Source of the DNA: Pseudoduganella flava
Lineage (GTDB): Bacteria > Pseudomonadota > Gammaproteobacteria > Burkholderiales > Burkholderiaceae_D
Direction: 5' to 3'
Assembly: GCF_007830495.1 (NCBI RefSeq)
Contig: NZ_VLKW01000006.1
Span: 120,095 to 184,094 of the forward strand
DNA: 64,000 nucleotides
A model generated the notes under the pieces. The model was not told the origin of the DNA. It saw only the letters and a list, made by a program, of their open reading frames with translations, and ran no database searches. Both the position numbers and the translations under genes were made by a program. Below are positions 51,384 through 59,923 of the stretch, one piece after another. How positions within the stretch are numbered: the first letter of the stretch is position 1; each line of letters begins with the position of its first letter.

Positions 51384-52672
51384 GGCAGGCAGGCGGGCTT
51401 GATGTTCTTCTCCGCGGCGTACTTGTTCGACGATTCCTCGACGAGCTTGCGCACCAGCGCGCGGTCGCCGACGATCCAGTTCGGCGTGATCGCGACCCAC
51501 TTCTTGCCGTCCCACTGCTGCACCTTCACGGCGCCGGAGCCTTCATGGTCTTCGCAGCTCGTCTTCACGGTCGGGAACATGTTGACAGCGCCGATCGCCT
51601 TCTGGCGTGCGGCGTCGATGTTCAGGTGTTCCAGGCCCCAGCGCATCTGCTCACCCGTGACGGGTTTGTCCTTGCCGAATTTTTCCTGCGCCGTGCGGAT
51701 CGCCTCGGCGAACAGGATGCCGGCCGTGACGCCGCGCATGTGGTACACGGAGCCGATGCGGGCCTGGCTGCCCAGGTTGCCCTTGCCGGCGCCATAGACC
51801 TTGCTGCGGATCTCGTCCAGCACCGGGTAATTGCCGGGCGTGTTGAACGACATCGCCGTATAGCCCTTTGCCGCATCGCCCGAAGGTACGGTATCTTCCT
51901 CGGAGCCGGCCCACCACACGCCGAGGATCTTCTCGCGCGGGAAGCCGTTGCGCTGCGCCGTCTTGATCGCCACCGAATTCATCACGCCCCAGCCCCACAG
52001 GATCACGTGGTCGGGCCGCGCCTGGCGGATCTGCAGCCACTGCGCCTGCTGTTCGCTGCCCGGCGGCGCCACGGGTATCTTCACCAGCTCAAAACCCTGC
52101 TGCTTGGCCAGCGCTTCCAGCACGGGCAGCGGTTCCTTGCCGAACGCGGAGTCGTGGTACAGGTGGACGATCTTCTTGCCTTTCAAGGAGCCGCCGTTCT
52201 TGTCGGCCAGGTACTTGACCATCGCGGCGGCCTGGCTCCAGTAGCTGGAGATCAGCGGGAACACATACGGGAACACCTTGCCGTTGGCGGCATCCGAACG
52301 GCCATAGCCGATCATCGTCATCGGGATCTTGTCCTGCGGGATGCGGTCCAGGATGCCGTAGGCGATGCTGGTCGACAGCGGCTCGACCAGGGTGGCGCCG
52401 CCATGGCTGGTTTTCAGCCGCTCATAGCATTCGACGCCGCGTGACGGGTTGTATTCCGTCTCGCATTCCTCCCACGCGATCTTCACGCCGTTCACGCCGC
52501 CCGCCTGGTTCACCAGCTGGAAGTAATCGATGATGCCGCCGTAGAAGCCGGAGCCGCCCGATGCATAGGGCCCCACGCGGTACGAAGGCAGCGCGACGAA
52601 CTGTTCCTGTGCCTGGGCGGCGGCGCCGGCGGCCAGTACGGTACCGAGAACGAGAGAGTGCAGCAGCTTCAT
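51380..52672 (-). CDS. livK: LIV-type substrate-binding protein
   Basis: 430 residues with a signal peptide (MKLLHSLVLGTVLAAGAAAQAQ). The type I periplasmic binding fold has YGGIIDYFQLVNQAGGVNGVKIAWEECETEYNPSRGVECYERLK, which carries the Gly/Val-Asn-Gly-rich hinge motif of the family. It is longer than leucine-binding proteins and like the ABC-transporter binding proteins linked to acyl-CoA-synthetase operons. The ligand is more likely an organic or aromatic acid than leucine, inferred from the neighbours. Confidence 0.88.
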   Translation of the reverse strand: MKLLHSLVLGTVLAAGAAAQAQEQFVALPSYRVGPYASGGSGFYGGIIDYFQLVNQAGGVNGVKIAWEECETEYNPSRGVECYERLKTSHGGATLVEPLSTSIAYGILDRIPQDKIPMTMIGYGRSDAANGKVFPYVFPLISSYWSQAAAMVKYLADKNGGSLKGKKIVHLYHDSAFGKEPLPVLEALAKQQGFELVKIPVAPPGSEQQAQWLQIRQARPDHVILWGWGVMNSVAIKTAQRNGFPREKILGVWWAGSEEDTVPSGDAAKGYTAMSFNTPGNYPVLDEIRSKVYGAGKGNLGSQARIGSVYHMRGVTAGILFAEAIRTAQEKFGKDKPVTGEQMRWGLEHLNIDAARQKAIGAVNMFPTVKTSCEDHEGSGAVKVQQWDGKKWVAITPNWIVGDRALVRKLVEESSNKYAAEKNIKPACLP

Positions 52673-52694
52673 GGTGTCTCCTTGATGTGTTTTT

Positions 52695-53753
52695 TTAATG
52701 CGGGAACGGCCACAGGCGCAATTTCTCTTTCCCGATCTGCCACAGGCGCGCCAACCCATGCGGTTCGACGATCAGGAAGAAGATAATCAATGCGCCGAAC
52801 ACCATCAATTCCAGGTTCGACGCGACATTGGTCGGCAGCGCCAGCGCATGCGCCACCACGTTCAGCAGGATCGGCAGCAGCACGATGAACGCGGCGCCGA
52901 GGAAGGAGCCGAGGATCGAGCCCACGCCGCCGATGATGATCATGAACAGGATGCGGAACGACAGGTCCAGGCTGTACGCTTCCGGTTCCACCGTGCCCAG
53001 GTAGGCAAAAGCGTACAGCGCGCCCGCCACGCCGCAATAGAACGAGCTGACGGCAAAGGCCAGCAGCTTGGTGCGCATCAGGCGGATGCCGATCACTTCG
53101 GCCGCCACGTCCATGTCGCGCACCGCCATCCACGAGCGGCCCACGTTCGAGCGTACCAGGTTCTTCGCCATCAGCGCCATCAGCGCGACGATCAGCAGCA
53201 CCAGCACGTACTTGCGCTGTGGCGTATCGAACGCGTAGCCCGCGACGACGATCGGCTGCGCGGTGATGACGCCCGAAGCGCTGCCGCCCGTCAGCCATGA
53301 AATCTTCGTCAGGCACCAGACCACGAAGAATTGCGTCGCCAGCGTGGCCGCCGCCAGATAAAAGCCGCGGATGCGCAGCGACGGCAGGCCGAACGCGATG
53401 CCGACCAGTGCCGCGCACAGCCCGCCCAGCACGAACGCCAGCGGCATCGGCAGCCCCGGCACCCGGTAGACGAAGTTCCACGACGCGAACGCGCCCACCG
53501 CCATGAACGCGGCCGTGCCCAGCGACAGCTGGCCCGCATAGCCCGTGAGGATGTTCAGGCCGATCGCGGCCAGCGCGAAGATCAGGAACGGAATCAGGAT
53601 GGCCGACAGCAGGTAGGGCGACGCGACGAACGGCACCGCCAGCACGGCGATGGCCAGCGTTGCCAGCACGACGATGCGGTCCTGCAGGATCGGGAAGATC
53701 TGTGCGTCGGCTTCGTAGCGCGTCTTGAACTGGCCCGCTTCACGGTAGAACAT
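52695..53753 (-). CDS. livM: LIV-type ABC permease LivM
   Basis: 352 residues with about nine membrane helices. The LivM signatures are GLNILTGYAGQLSLGTAAFMAVGAF (about 65-90) and AVRDMDVAAEVIGIRLMRTKLLAFAVSSFYCGVAGAL (about 215-250, cytosolic EAA-like loop). IIIGGVGSILGSFLGAAF follows. The order livG-livH-livM-livK-livF fixes it as one half of the membrane channel. It starts 1 nt after livH. Confidence 0.92.
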   Translation of the reverse strand: MFYREAGQFKTRYEADAQIFPILQDRIVVLATLAIAVLAVPFVASPYLLSAILIPFLIFALAAIGLNILTGYAGQLSLGTAAFMAVGAFASWNFVYRVPGLPMPLAFVLGGLCAALVGIAFGLPSLRIRGFYLAAATLATQFFVVWCLTKISWLTGGSASGVITAQPIVVAGYAFDTPQRKYVLVLLIVALMALMAKNLVRSNVGRSWMAVRDMDVAAEVIGIRLMRTKLLAFAVSSFYCGVAGALYAFAYLGTVEPEAYSLDLSFRILFMIIIGGVGSILGSFLGAAFIVLLPILLNVVAHALALPTNVASNLELMVFGALIIFFLIVEPHGLARLWQIGKEKLRLWPFPH

Positions 53754-53754
53754 G

Positions 53755-54657
53755 TCAGATCCTCCGGATGATTTTTTCGCCGAACAGCCCTTCCGGCCGC
53801 ACCAGCAGGAACAGCAGCGCGAGCACGTACGGGAACCAGCCTTCGATGCCGCCGCCGACCATCGGGCCGATGTACACCTCGGCCAGCTTTTCGGAAGCGC
53901 CGATGATCAGGCCGCCGACGATGGCGCCCGGCACCGACGTGAAGCCGCCGAGGATCAGCACCGGCAGCGCCTTCAGCGCCACGAACGTCAGCGCGAACTG
54001 CACGCCATTGCGAGCGCCCCACAGCAGGCCGGCCACCAGCGCGACAACGCCGGCCACGGCCCATAGGATGGCCCAGATGCGCTGCAGCGGAATGCCGACG
54101 GCCAGCGCGGCCTGGTGATCGTCCGCGACGGCGCGCAGCGCACGGCCGACCTTCGTCTTCGCGAACAGCATGGCCAGCACGGCGACGAGCAGGCCGCAGA
54201 TCGCGGCGGCCGTGACGTCGAACTGCGATACGACGATGTTGAAGCGGTCCAGCAGCACCTGCAGCGGCACGTCTTCGATCGGCAGCGGCAGCTGGCGCAC
54301 CTGCGCACCCCACAGCAGCTGGGCCAGGCCTTCGAGGAAGAACGCCAGCCCGATCGTGGCCATGAACAGCGTGATCTCCGGCTGGTTCACGAGGGGGCGC
54401 AGCACGACCCGTTCGATGGCGATGCCGAGGATGATCATCGCGACGATCGTGGCGGGAATGGCGAGCCACAGCGACATGCCGAACTTGTCCATCAGCCCCA
54501 CGCAGGTGAGCGCGGCGAAGAACACCATCGCCCCTTGCGCGAAGTTGAACACGCCGGACGCCTTGTAGATCAGCACGAAGCCGATGGCCACCAGCGCGTA
54601 CATCACGCCGGACAGCAGGCCGCCGATCAGCACTTCGAAGAAGAAGTTAATGTCCAT
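53755..54657 (-). CDS. livH: LIV-type ABC permease LivH
   Basis: 300 residues with about eight membrane helices: EVLIGGLLSGVMYALVAIGFVLIYKASGVFNFAQGAMVFF at the N-terminus. The loop ALRAVADDHQAALAVGIPLQRIWAILWAVAGVVA (about 175-210) contacts the ATPases. LGGFTSVPGAIVGGLIIGASEKLAEVY is the LivH C-terminal helix pair. It overlaps livG by 11 nt upstream. It forms the channel with LivM. Confidence 0.92.
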   Translation of the reverse strand: MDINFFFEVLIGGLLSGVMYALVAIGFVLIYKASGVFNFAQGAMVFFAALTCVGLMDKFGMSLWLAIPATIVAMIILGIAIERVVLRPLVNQPEITLFMATIGLAFFLEGLAQLLWGAQVRQLPLPIEDVPLQVLLDRFNIVVSQFDVTAAAICGLLVAVLAMLFAKTKVGRALRAVADDHQAALAVGIPLQRIWAILWAVAGVVALVAGLLWGARNGVQFALTFVALKALPVLILGGFTSVPGAIVGGLIIGASEKLAEVYIGPMVGGGIEGWFPYVLALLFLLVRPEGLFGEKIIRRI

Positions 54658-55549
54658 GCCGGCCCTCCGGTGAACCTCCGGGCGCGCGGCCAGCGGAAGG
54701 CATGCCTTCCGAAACCCTGGCCTCGCTTCCTAGGTATGCGTCGATCACGTCCTGGTTGTTGCGCACTTCCTCCGGTGTCCCATCGCCGATCTTCCTGCCG
54801 TAATCGAGCACGACGACCCGGTCCGAAATATCCATCACGACGCCCATATCGTGCTCGATCAGCACGATCGTCGTGCCGAATTGGTCGTTGACGTCGAGGA
54901 TGAAGCGGCACATGTCCTGCTTTTCCTCGACGTTCATGCCGGCCATCGGCTCGTCCAGCAGCAGGATCTCCGGTTCCGCGGCCAGCGCGCGCGCCAGCTC
55001 CACGCGCTTTTGCAGCCCGTACGGCAGCCGGCCCACCGGCGTCTTGCGGATGTGGCAGATCTCGAGGAAGTCGATGATCTCCTCGGCCTTGCGGCGGTGC
55101 GCGATCTCCTCGCGCCGCGCCGGACCCCACCACAGCGCCTGCAGCAGGAAGTTCGACGTCATCTTCAGGTTACGGCCCGTCATCACGTTGTCCAGCACCG
55201 TCATGCCCTTGAACAGCGCGATGTTCTGGAACGTGCGGGCGATGCCGGCCTTCGCGGCCGCGTGGCAGTCCATGTTGCGGCGGTGCGCGCCGCGCAGCAC
55301 GATCTCGCCCTGCTGCGGGCGGTACACGCCGTTGATCACGTTCAGCATCGAGCTCTTGCCGGCACCGTTCGGACCGATGATGGCGCGGATCTCGTGTTCG
55401 CGCACGTCGAACGAGATGTCGGTGAGCGCCTTCACGCCGCCGAACGACAGCGAGATGTGGCGCAGGTCCAGGATCACGGGGCCGGTCTGGCGCCGGGCAT
55501 TGAACAGCGCATCGGGTTCGTTCATTCGCATCGCTGTCTCCTCGCTCAT
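54647..55549 (-). CDS. livG: LIV-type ABC transporter ATPase LivG
   Basis: 300 residues. Walker A IIGPNGAGKSSMLNVINGVYRP is near residue 70. The signature is degenerate (GRLPYGLQKRVELARAL), as usual for LivG. Walker B EILLLDEPMAGMN precedes H-switch IEHDMGVVMDISDRVVVLDYGRKIGDG, then ends in a Gly/Pro-rich tail. Its start overlaps the acyl-CoA synthetase stop by 4 nt. Confidence 0.92.
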   Translation of the reverse strand: MSEETAMRMNEPDALFNARRQTGPVILDLRHISLSFGGVKALTDISFDVREHEIRAIIGPNGAGKSSMLNVINGVYRPQQGEIVLRGAHRRNMDCHAAAKAGIARTFQNIALFKGMTVLDNVMTGRNLKMTSNFLLQALWWGPARREEIAHRRKAEEIIDFLEICHIRKTPVGRLPYGLQKRVELARALAAEPEILLLDEPMAGMNVEEKQDMCRFILDVNDQFGTTIVLIEHDMGVVMDISDRVVVLDYGRKIGDGTPEEVRNNQDVIDAYLGSEARVSEGMPSAGRAPGGSPEGRHGH

Positions 55550-57492
55550 GCAGCCTGCCGCGCGACGGCGGGGAACACGCGCGCGTCGACGATCTTCAGG
55601 TCGGCCGCCACCATGCCCGTGCGGCCATCCTCGAACTTCACCTGCGTCTCGATGAACTGGCTCGCAAAGCCGCCGTACAGCGCGTCGATCAGCAGGCGGT
55701 ATTTATCGGCGATGAAGCGGCGGCGCACCTTGCGGGTACGGGTCAGCTCGTCGTCGTCCGGATCGAGTTCCTTGTGCAGCACGAGGAAGCGGTGTATCTG
55801 CGTGGCGGCCATCGCCGGGTCGGCGGCCAGGTCGGCATTCACCTTCTCGACGCATTCCTGCATCAGCGCATACGTTTGCGGGTGGGCGGCGAGATCCGTG
55901 TAGCCGGAATACGCGATGCCGCGCCGCTCGGCCCAGTTGCCCACCGCGTCCATGTCGATGTTCAGGAACGCGCAGACGGTGTCGCGGCCATGTCCGAACG
56001 CGACGGCCTCCTTGATGAACGGGAAGAACTTCAGCTTGTTCTCGATGTAGTTCGGCGCGAACATCGCGCCGCCGTTCATCCGCCCCACGTCGGCGGCGCG
56101 GTCGATGATCTTCAGGTGGCCGTCTTCGTCGAACAGGCCAGCGTCGCCCGTGTGGAACCAGCCTTCGGGATCGATCGCTTCGCCCGTCGCATCGGGGCGC
56201 TTGTAGTAACCCGTCATCAACGTCGGCGAGCGCACCAGCACTTCGCCGTTGTCGGCCAGCCTCACGTTGACGCCGGGCGCCGCCACGCCGACGCTGTCGA
56301 ACTTGATCTGGCCATCCGGCTGCAGGCAGATGTAGGCGCACGTTTCCGTCGAGCCGTAGAACTGCTTCAGGTTCACGCCGATCGAGCGGTAGAAGCGGAA
56401 CAGGTCAGGGCCGATCGCCGCGCCGGCCGTGTAGGCGACGCGCACGCGCGACAGGCCCAGCACGTTCTTCAGCGGCCCGTACACGAGCACGTTGCCGAGC
56501 GCATAGCGCAGCCGCTCCAGCGGCGGCACTGGGCGGCCGTCGAGGACGTCCGCGCCGACTCTGCGGGCCACGGCCATGAAGTGGTGGAACATGCGGCGCT
56601 TGACGGCGCCCGCGTCCTCCATGCGGATCATCACCTGCGTCAGCATGTTCTCGAAGACGCGCGGCGGCGCGAAATAATAGGTGGGGCCGATCTCGCGCAG
56701 GTCGATCGTCACCGTGTCGGACGACTCCGGGCAATTGACCGTGAAGCCGGCCACCAGCGCCTGCGCAAACGAGAACAGGCAATCGCCGACCCACGCCATC
56801 GGCAGGTACGAAAGCACGTTCTCGTCGTCGGTCAGCCGTTCGAAGCTGGTGCCGCCAACGCCCGCCGCGATCAGTGCCGCATGCGTCTGGCACACGCCCT
56901 TCGGCTTGCCGGTGGTGCCGGACGTGTACAGGATGACGGCCGTATCGGCGGCCTGGCCGGCGGCCACCTCGGCCTCGAACCAGCCGGGATGCTCGCGGTC
57001 CCACGCGCGGCCAGCTTCCTGCAGCCGCGTGTACGAAATCAGTTCGCTCTGGCGGTAGTGGCGCATGCCGCGCTCGTCGTCGTAGGCGATGTGGGCGAGG
57101 CCGGGGTAGTCCTCGTGCAGCTCGAGCAGCTTGTCGACCTGTTCCTGGTCCTCGGCGATCGCGTAGTGGATGCCGGCGTTCTCCAGCACGTACAGCATGT
57201 CCGCGGCGGGCGCGTCCTGGTACAGCGGCACGGGCACGCCGCCGACGCACTGCGCGGCCAGCATCGCCCAGTACAGGCGCGGCCGGTTGTCGCCGACGAT
57301 GGCCAGGTTCATGCCGCGCGTGAAACCGAGCGCGGCCAGGCCGCACGCCAGCGCACGCACTTCGTCGTTCACCTGCGCCCACGTCCAGGCCTGCCAGATG
57401 CCCAGGTGCTTTTCCCGGTACGCACATTTGTGCGGCCGGACCCGGCCATGTTGAAGCAACAGGCGCGGGAATGTCTCCGGTATTGCGTTCAT
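55546..57492 (-). CDS. Long-chain-type acyl-CoA synthetase (AMP-forming)
   Basis: 648 residues, ANL superfamily. Motifs: VILYTSGTTGKPKGVCQTH (P-loop, about 188), YLPMAWVGDCLF, YGSTETCAY, GEVLVRSPTLMTGYYKRP, WFHTGDAGLFDEDGHLKI and DRAADVGRMNGGAMFAPNYIENKL. It activates a carboxylic acid with ATP and CoA. It is the first gene of the LIV operon, so the imported acid is probably its substrate. A Crp/Fnr regulator is divergent from it across 108 bp. Confidence 0.9.
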   Translation of the reverse strand: MNAIPETFPRLLLQHGRVRPHKCAYREKHLGIWQAWTWAQVNDEVRALACGLAALGFTRGMNLAIVGDNRPRLYWAMLAAQCVGGVPVPLYQDAPAADMLYVLENAGIHYAIAEDQEQVDKLLELHEDYPGLAHIAYDDERGMRHYRQSELISYTRLQEAGRAWDREHPGWFEAEVAAGQAADTAVILYTSGTTGKPKGVCQTHAALIAAGVGGTSFERLTDDENVLSYLPMAWVGDCLFSFAQALVAGFTVNCPESSDTVTIDLREIGPTYYFAPPRVFENMLTQVMIRMEDAGAVKRRMFHHFMAVARRVGADVLDGRPVPPLERLRYALGNVLVYGPLKNVLGLSRVRVAYTAGAAIGPDLFRFYRSIGVNLKQFYGSTETCAYICLQPDGQIKFDSVGVAAPGVNVRLADNGEVLVRSPTLMTGYYKRPDATGEAIDPEGWFHTGDAGLFDEDGHLKIIDRAADVGRMNGGAMFAPNYIENKLKFFPFIKEAVAFGHGRDTVCAFLNIDMDAVGNWAERRGIAYSGYTDLAAHPQTYALMQECVEKVNADLAADPAMAATQIHRFLVLHKELDPDDDELTRTRKVRRRFIADKYRLLIDALYGGFASQFIETQVKFEDGRTGMVAADLKIVDARVFPAVARQAA

Positions 57493-57600
57493 CAGTGTCT
57501 CCGATACAACGCGTTTTTGTTTGATGATATTAACGTGCCGGGTTACGCTGCGGCTGTCGTTTCAAAGACAATCCCTCCACTTTCGATGGTGCGACGCAAA

Positions 57601-58299
57601 ATGGATCATCAATCTCCGACCTTGCAGGAAGCGCTGCGCAGCGCGCTGTGGGCCAAGTCCCTCACCGCCGAACAGATGGAGCGGGTGGAAGCGACCACGT
57701 TCGAAGTGTTCGTGCCGAAAGGCGGCTTCGTCTGCAAGAAAGGCGAAGTGGTCGACAACTGGGTCGGCATCGTCTCGGGCATGGTCAAGATGAACAACTT
57801 CTCGCCATCGGGCAAGAGCGTGACGTTCACCGGCGTGCCGCCGGGCGGCTGGTTCGGCGAAGGCTCGCTATTGAAAGACGAGCGCCGCAAGTACGATGCG
57901 ATGGCGCTGCGCGACAGCCGCATTGCGCGCATGCCGGCCGACACGTTCCACTGGCTACTCGACAACAGCCTGCCGTTCACGCGCTTCCTGCTGATGCAGC
58001 TGAACGAACGGCTGGGCCAGTTCATCGGCATGATCGAACACGAGCGGCTGCTCGATCCGGATACCCGCGTGGCGCGCTGCCTGGCCGCGCTGTTCAACTC
58101 GCACCTGTATCCCGGCATCGAGCGCCTCGTGCAGATTTCCCAGGAAGAGATCGGCCTGCTGTCGGGCGCATCGCGGCAACGCGCCAACCAGGCGCTGCAG
58201 GTGCTGGAACGGGAAGGGCTGTTGCGTGTCGATTACGGCGGCATCCGTATCCTCGACCTGGACGGGTTGCGAAGATTCGAAAGTGCCCAGGCCGCTTGA
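57601..58299 (+). CDS. Crp/Fnr-family regulator
   Basis: 232 residues from ATG 57601 (MDHQSPTLQEAL); ATG 57586 would add five. Neither has a strong Shine-Dalgarno. The cyclic-nucleotide-binding-like fold covers about 20-130 (VPKGGFVCKKGEVVDNWVGIVSGMVKM, PPGGWFGEGSLLKDE). The HTH_Crp region is near 170-215 (ISQEEIGLLSGASRQRANQALQVLEREG). Only two cysteines occur and no FNR Fe-S pattern is seen, so it does not look like an oxygen sensor. It is divergent from the LIV/acyl-CoA-synthetase operon and probably regulates it. Confidence 0.88.
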   Translation: MDHQSPTLQEALRSALWAKSLTAEQMERVEATTFEVFVPKGGFVCKKGEVVDNWVGIVSGMVKMNNFSPSGKSVTFTGVPPGGWFGEGSLLKDERRKYDAMALRDSRIARMPADTFHWLLDNSLPFTRFLLMQLNERLGQFIGMIEHERLLDPDTRVARCLAALFNSHLYPGIERLVQISQEEIGLLSGASRQRANQALQVLEREGLLRVDYGGIRILDLDGLRRFESAQAA

Positions 58300-58323
58300 T
58301 ATTTTCGGATTGACGTTATCTTT

Positions 58324-58337
58324 TTGATATGCGTCAA
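58324..58337. promoter_or_regulatory. FNR/ANR-type box
   Basis: TTGAT-ATGC-GTCAA matches the FNR/ANR dyad TTGATNNNN(A/G)TCAA. It lies 76 nt before the small membrane protein at 58413. The adjacent Crp/Fnr protein lacks FNR cysteines, so another FNR would read it. Confidence 0.5.
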
Positions 58338-58412
58338 GGCTGCTGAGAGAAGCAGATCAAGCCCCCGTCAAAGCGCGCATCATCGCTGTATGCAGCCGAT
58401 GAGGAGACAACG

Positions 58413-58757
58413 ATGGGCACGCGCTTCGGCCGCCGCGCAGCGGACGGCACCTATGAATACCACGACAGCCGCGAATCGCTGGTCGCCGCCGAGCGCCGCG
58501 AACGCAGCGCGAACCGGGCGTTCTGGTTCGGCATCATCGGCTTCATCGCCGGCGCCGTGCTGACGTACACGCTGCTGGCCCACGCCGGCGGGCTGGAGTG
58601 GCCCCGCTTGGCCCGCTTCGGGGCGGTGCTGGCCGGCGGCGGGGTGCTGGCGTGGGCGCTGTCCCGCCTTGCCGACCTGATCTGGTACGCGATCCTCTCC
58701 ATCGCCTTGCTGGCCGTGCTGACGGGCATCGGCGCGATGATCTGGGATGCCGTGTAG
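58413..58757 (+). CDS. Small membrane protein, three helices
   Basis: 114 residues with GAGGAG before the ATG. The cytosolic basic N-terminus (MGTRFGRRAADGTYEYHDSRESLVAAERRERS) is followed by three hydrophobic segments: FWFGIIGFIAGAVLTYTLLA, ARFGAVLAGGGVLAWAL and LIWYAILSIALLAVLTGIGAMIW. I recognise no family. An FNR-type box lies upstream. Confidence 0.65.
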   Translation: MGTRFGRRAADGTYEYHDSRESLVAAERRERSANRAFWFGIIGFIAGAVLTYTLLAHAGGLEWPRLARFGAVLAGGGVLAWALSRLADLIWYAILSIALLAVLTGIGAMIWDAV

Positions 58758-58847
58758 CGGCTTTGCCCCTTAAGTTAGTGCCTTAACAAAGGCAACGGGA
58801 CTCCTGTTTTAGCCTGTCGGGTACAGCATGAATTCAGGAGTGTTTCC

Positions 58848-59873
58848 ATGGCAAGGCTGAGCGGAAAACAAAAAGCATGGGTGGCGGCCGGCGCGCTGGC
58901 CGCCGCGTATCTCGTCGTGCGCGCCAAGACGCGGCAGGCCGAGGCGGAAAACCCGCCGGCGGGGCAATTCATCACCGTCGACGGCGTGCGGCTGCACTAT
59001 CTGCAGCGAGGCAGCGGCCCCGTTGTCGTGCTGCTGCATGGCAATGGCGCGACGTCGCTGGATTTCGAACTGTCCGGCCTGATCGACGTGCTGGCCCAGC
59101 GCTACACGGTGATCGCCTTCGACCGTCCCGGCTTCGGCTACAGCGAGCGGCCGCGCACGACGATCTGGACGCCGGCCGAGCAGGCGGCGCTGCTGGGCAA
59201 GGCATTGGACGAGCTGGACATCCACAAGGCCATCGTGCTGGGCCATTCCTGGGGCACGCTGGTCGCCCTGGCGATGGCAATGGACAACCCGAACCTCGTG
59301 CGCGGCCTTGTGCTGCTGTCCGGCTACTACTACCCGAGCCCGCGCGCCGACGTGGCGCTGCTGTCGGCCCCCGCCGTGCCCGTGCTGGGCGACGTGATGC
59401 GCTTTACCGTGTCGCCGCTGCTGGGCCGGCTGTTGTGGCCCGCGTTCGTCAAGCGCATCTTCAGCCCGCGGATGACGGCAGAGAGCTTCGCGCTCTGGCC
59501 GAAGTGGCTGTCGCTGCGGCCTTCCCAACTGCGCGCGGCGGGCGCCGAGTCGGCACTGATGATCCCGTCCGCCGCCACGCTGCGGCACCGCTATGACGAG
59601 ATCGCCGTGCCCGTCACGATCTTCTCCGGCGCAGGCGACAAGCTCGCCACGCACGAGCACAATGCCGAGCGGCTGCACCGCGAACTGCCGAACAGCCAGC
59701 TGCACACGGTGCTCGATGCCGGGCACATGCTGCACTACGTGGCGCAGGACGACATCGCCCACGCGGTGCGCGACATCGTCGAGGGCCGACCGCGGATGGA
59801 CTTCCAGCAGACCACCCACCATGAGGGGCCGCTGATCGACCAGGAGCCGGTGGGGCCGCGGGTGCTGCACTGA
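58848..59873 (+). CDS. Alpha/beta hydrolase
   Basis: 341 residues with a short N-terminal hydrophobic segment (AWVAAGALAAAYLVV), perhaps a membrane anchor. The fold motifs are VVVLLHGNGATSLDFE (oxyanion), FDRPGFGYSER, VLGHSWGTLVALA (nucleophile elbow, Ser near 130), IFSGAGDKLATHEH (Asp) and DAGHMLHYV (His). The order fits epoxide-hydrolase/haloalkane-type esterases, but the substrate is unknown. The next gene starts 50 nt after its stop. Confidence 0.85.
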   Translation: MARLSGKQKAWVAAGALAAAYLVVRAKTRQAEAENPPAGQFITVDGVRLHYLQRGSGPVVVLLHGNGATSLDFELSGLIDVLAQRYTVIAFDRPGFGYSERPRTTIWTPAEQAALLGKALDELDIHKAIVLGHSWGTLVALAMAMDNPNLVRGLVLLSGYYYPSPRADVALLSAPAVPVLGDVMRFTVSPLLGRLLWPAFVKRIFSPRMTAESFALWPKWLSLRPSQLRAAGAESALMIPSAATLRHRYDEIAVPVTIFSGAGDKLATHEHNAERLHRELPNSQLHTVLDAGHMLHYVAQDDIAHAVRDIVEGRPRMDFQQTTHHEGPLIDQEPVGPRVLH

Positions 59874-59923
59874 AGAGCTCTTGCGCGGTATCATTCGGCT
59901 TCCTGCCAGCCTGCGATACCGAC

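Noticed and set aside
55774..57600. Long plus-strand frame leading into the Crp/Fnr gene
   Set aside because: Only the last 232 codons encode a recognisable protein. The upstream part is antisense to the acyl-CoA synthetase.
57493..57600. FNR/CRP site between the acyl-CoA synthetase and the Crp/Fnr gene
   Set aside because: TTTGATGATATTAAC keeps only one good half-site, too weak to call.
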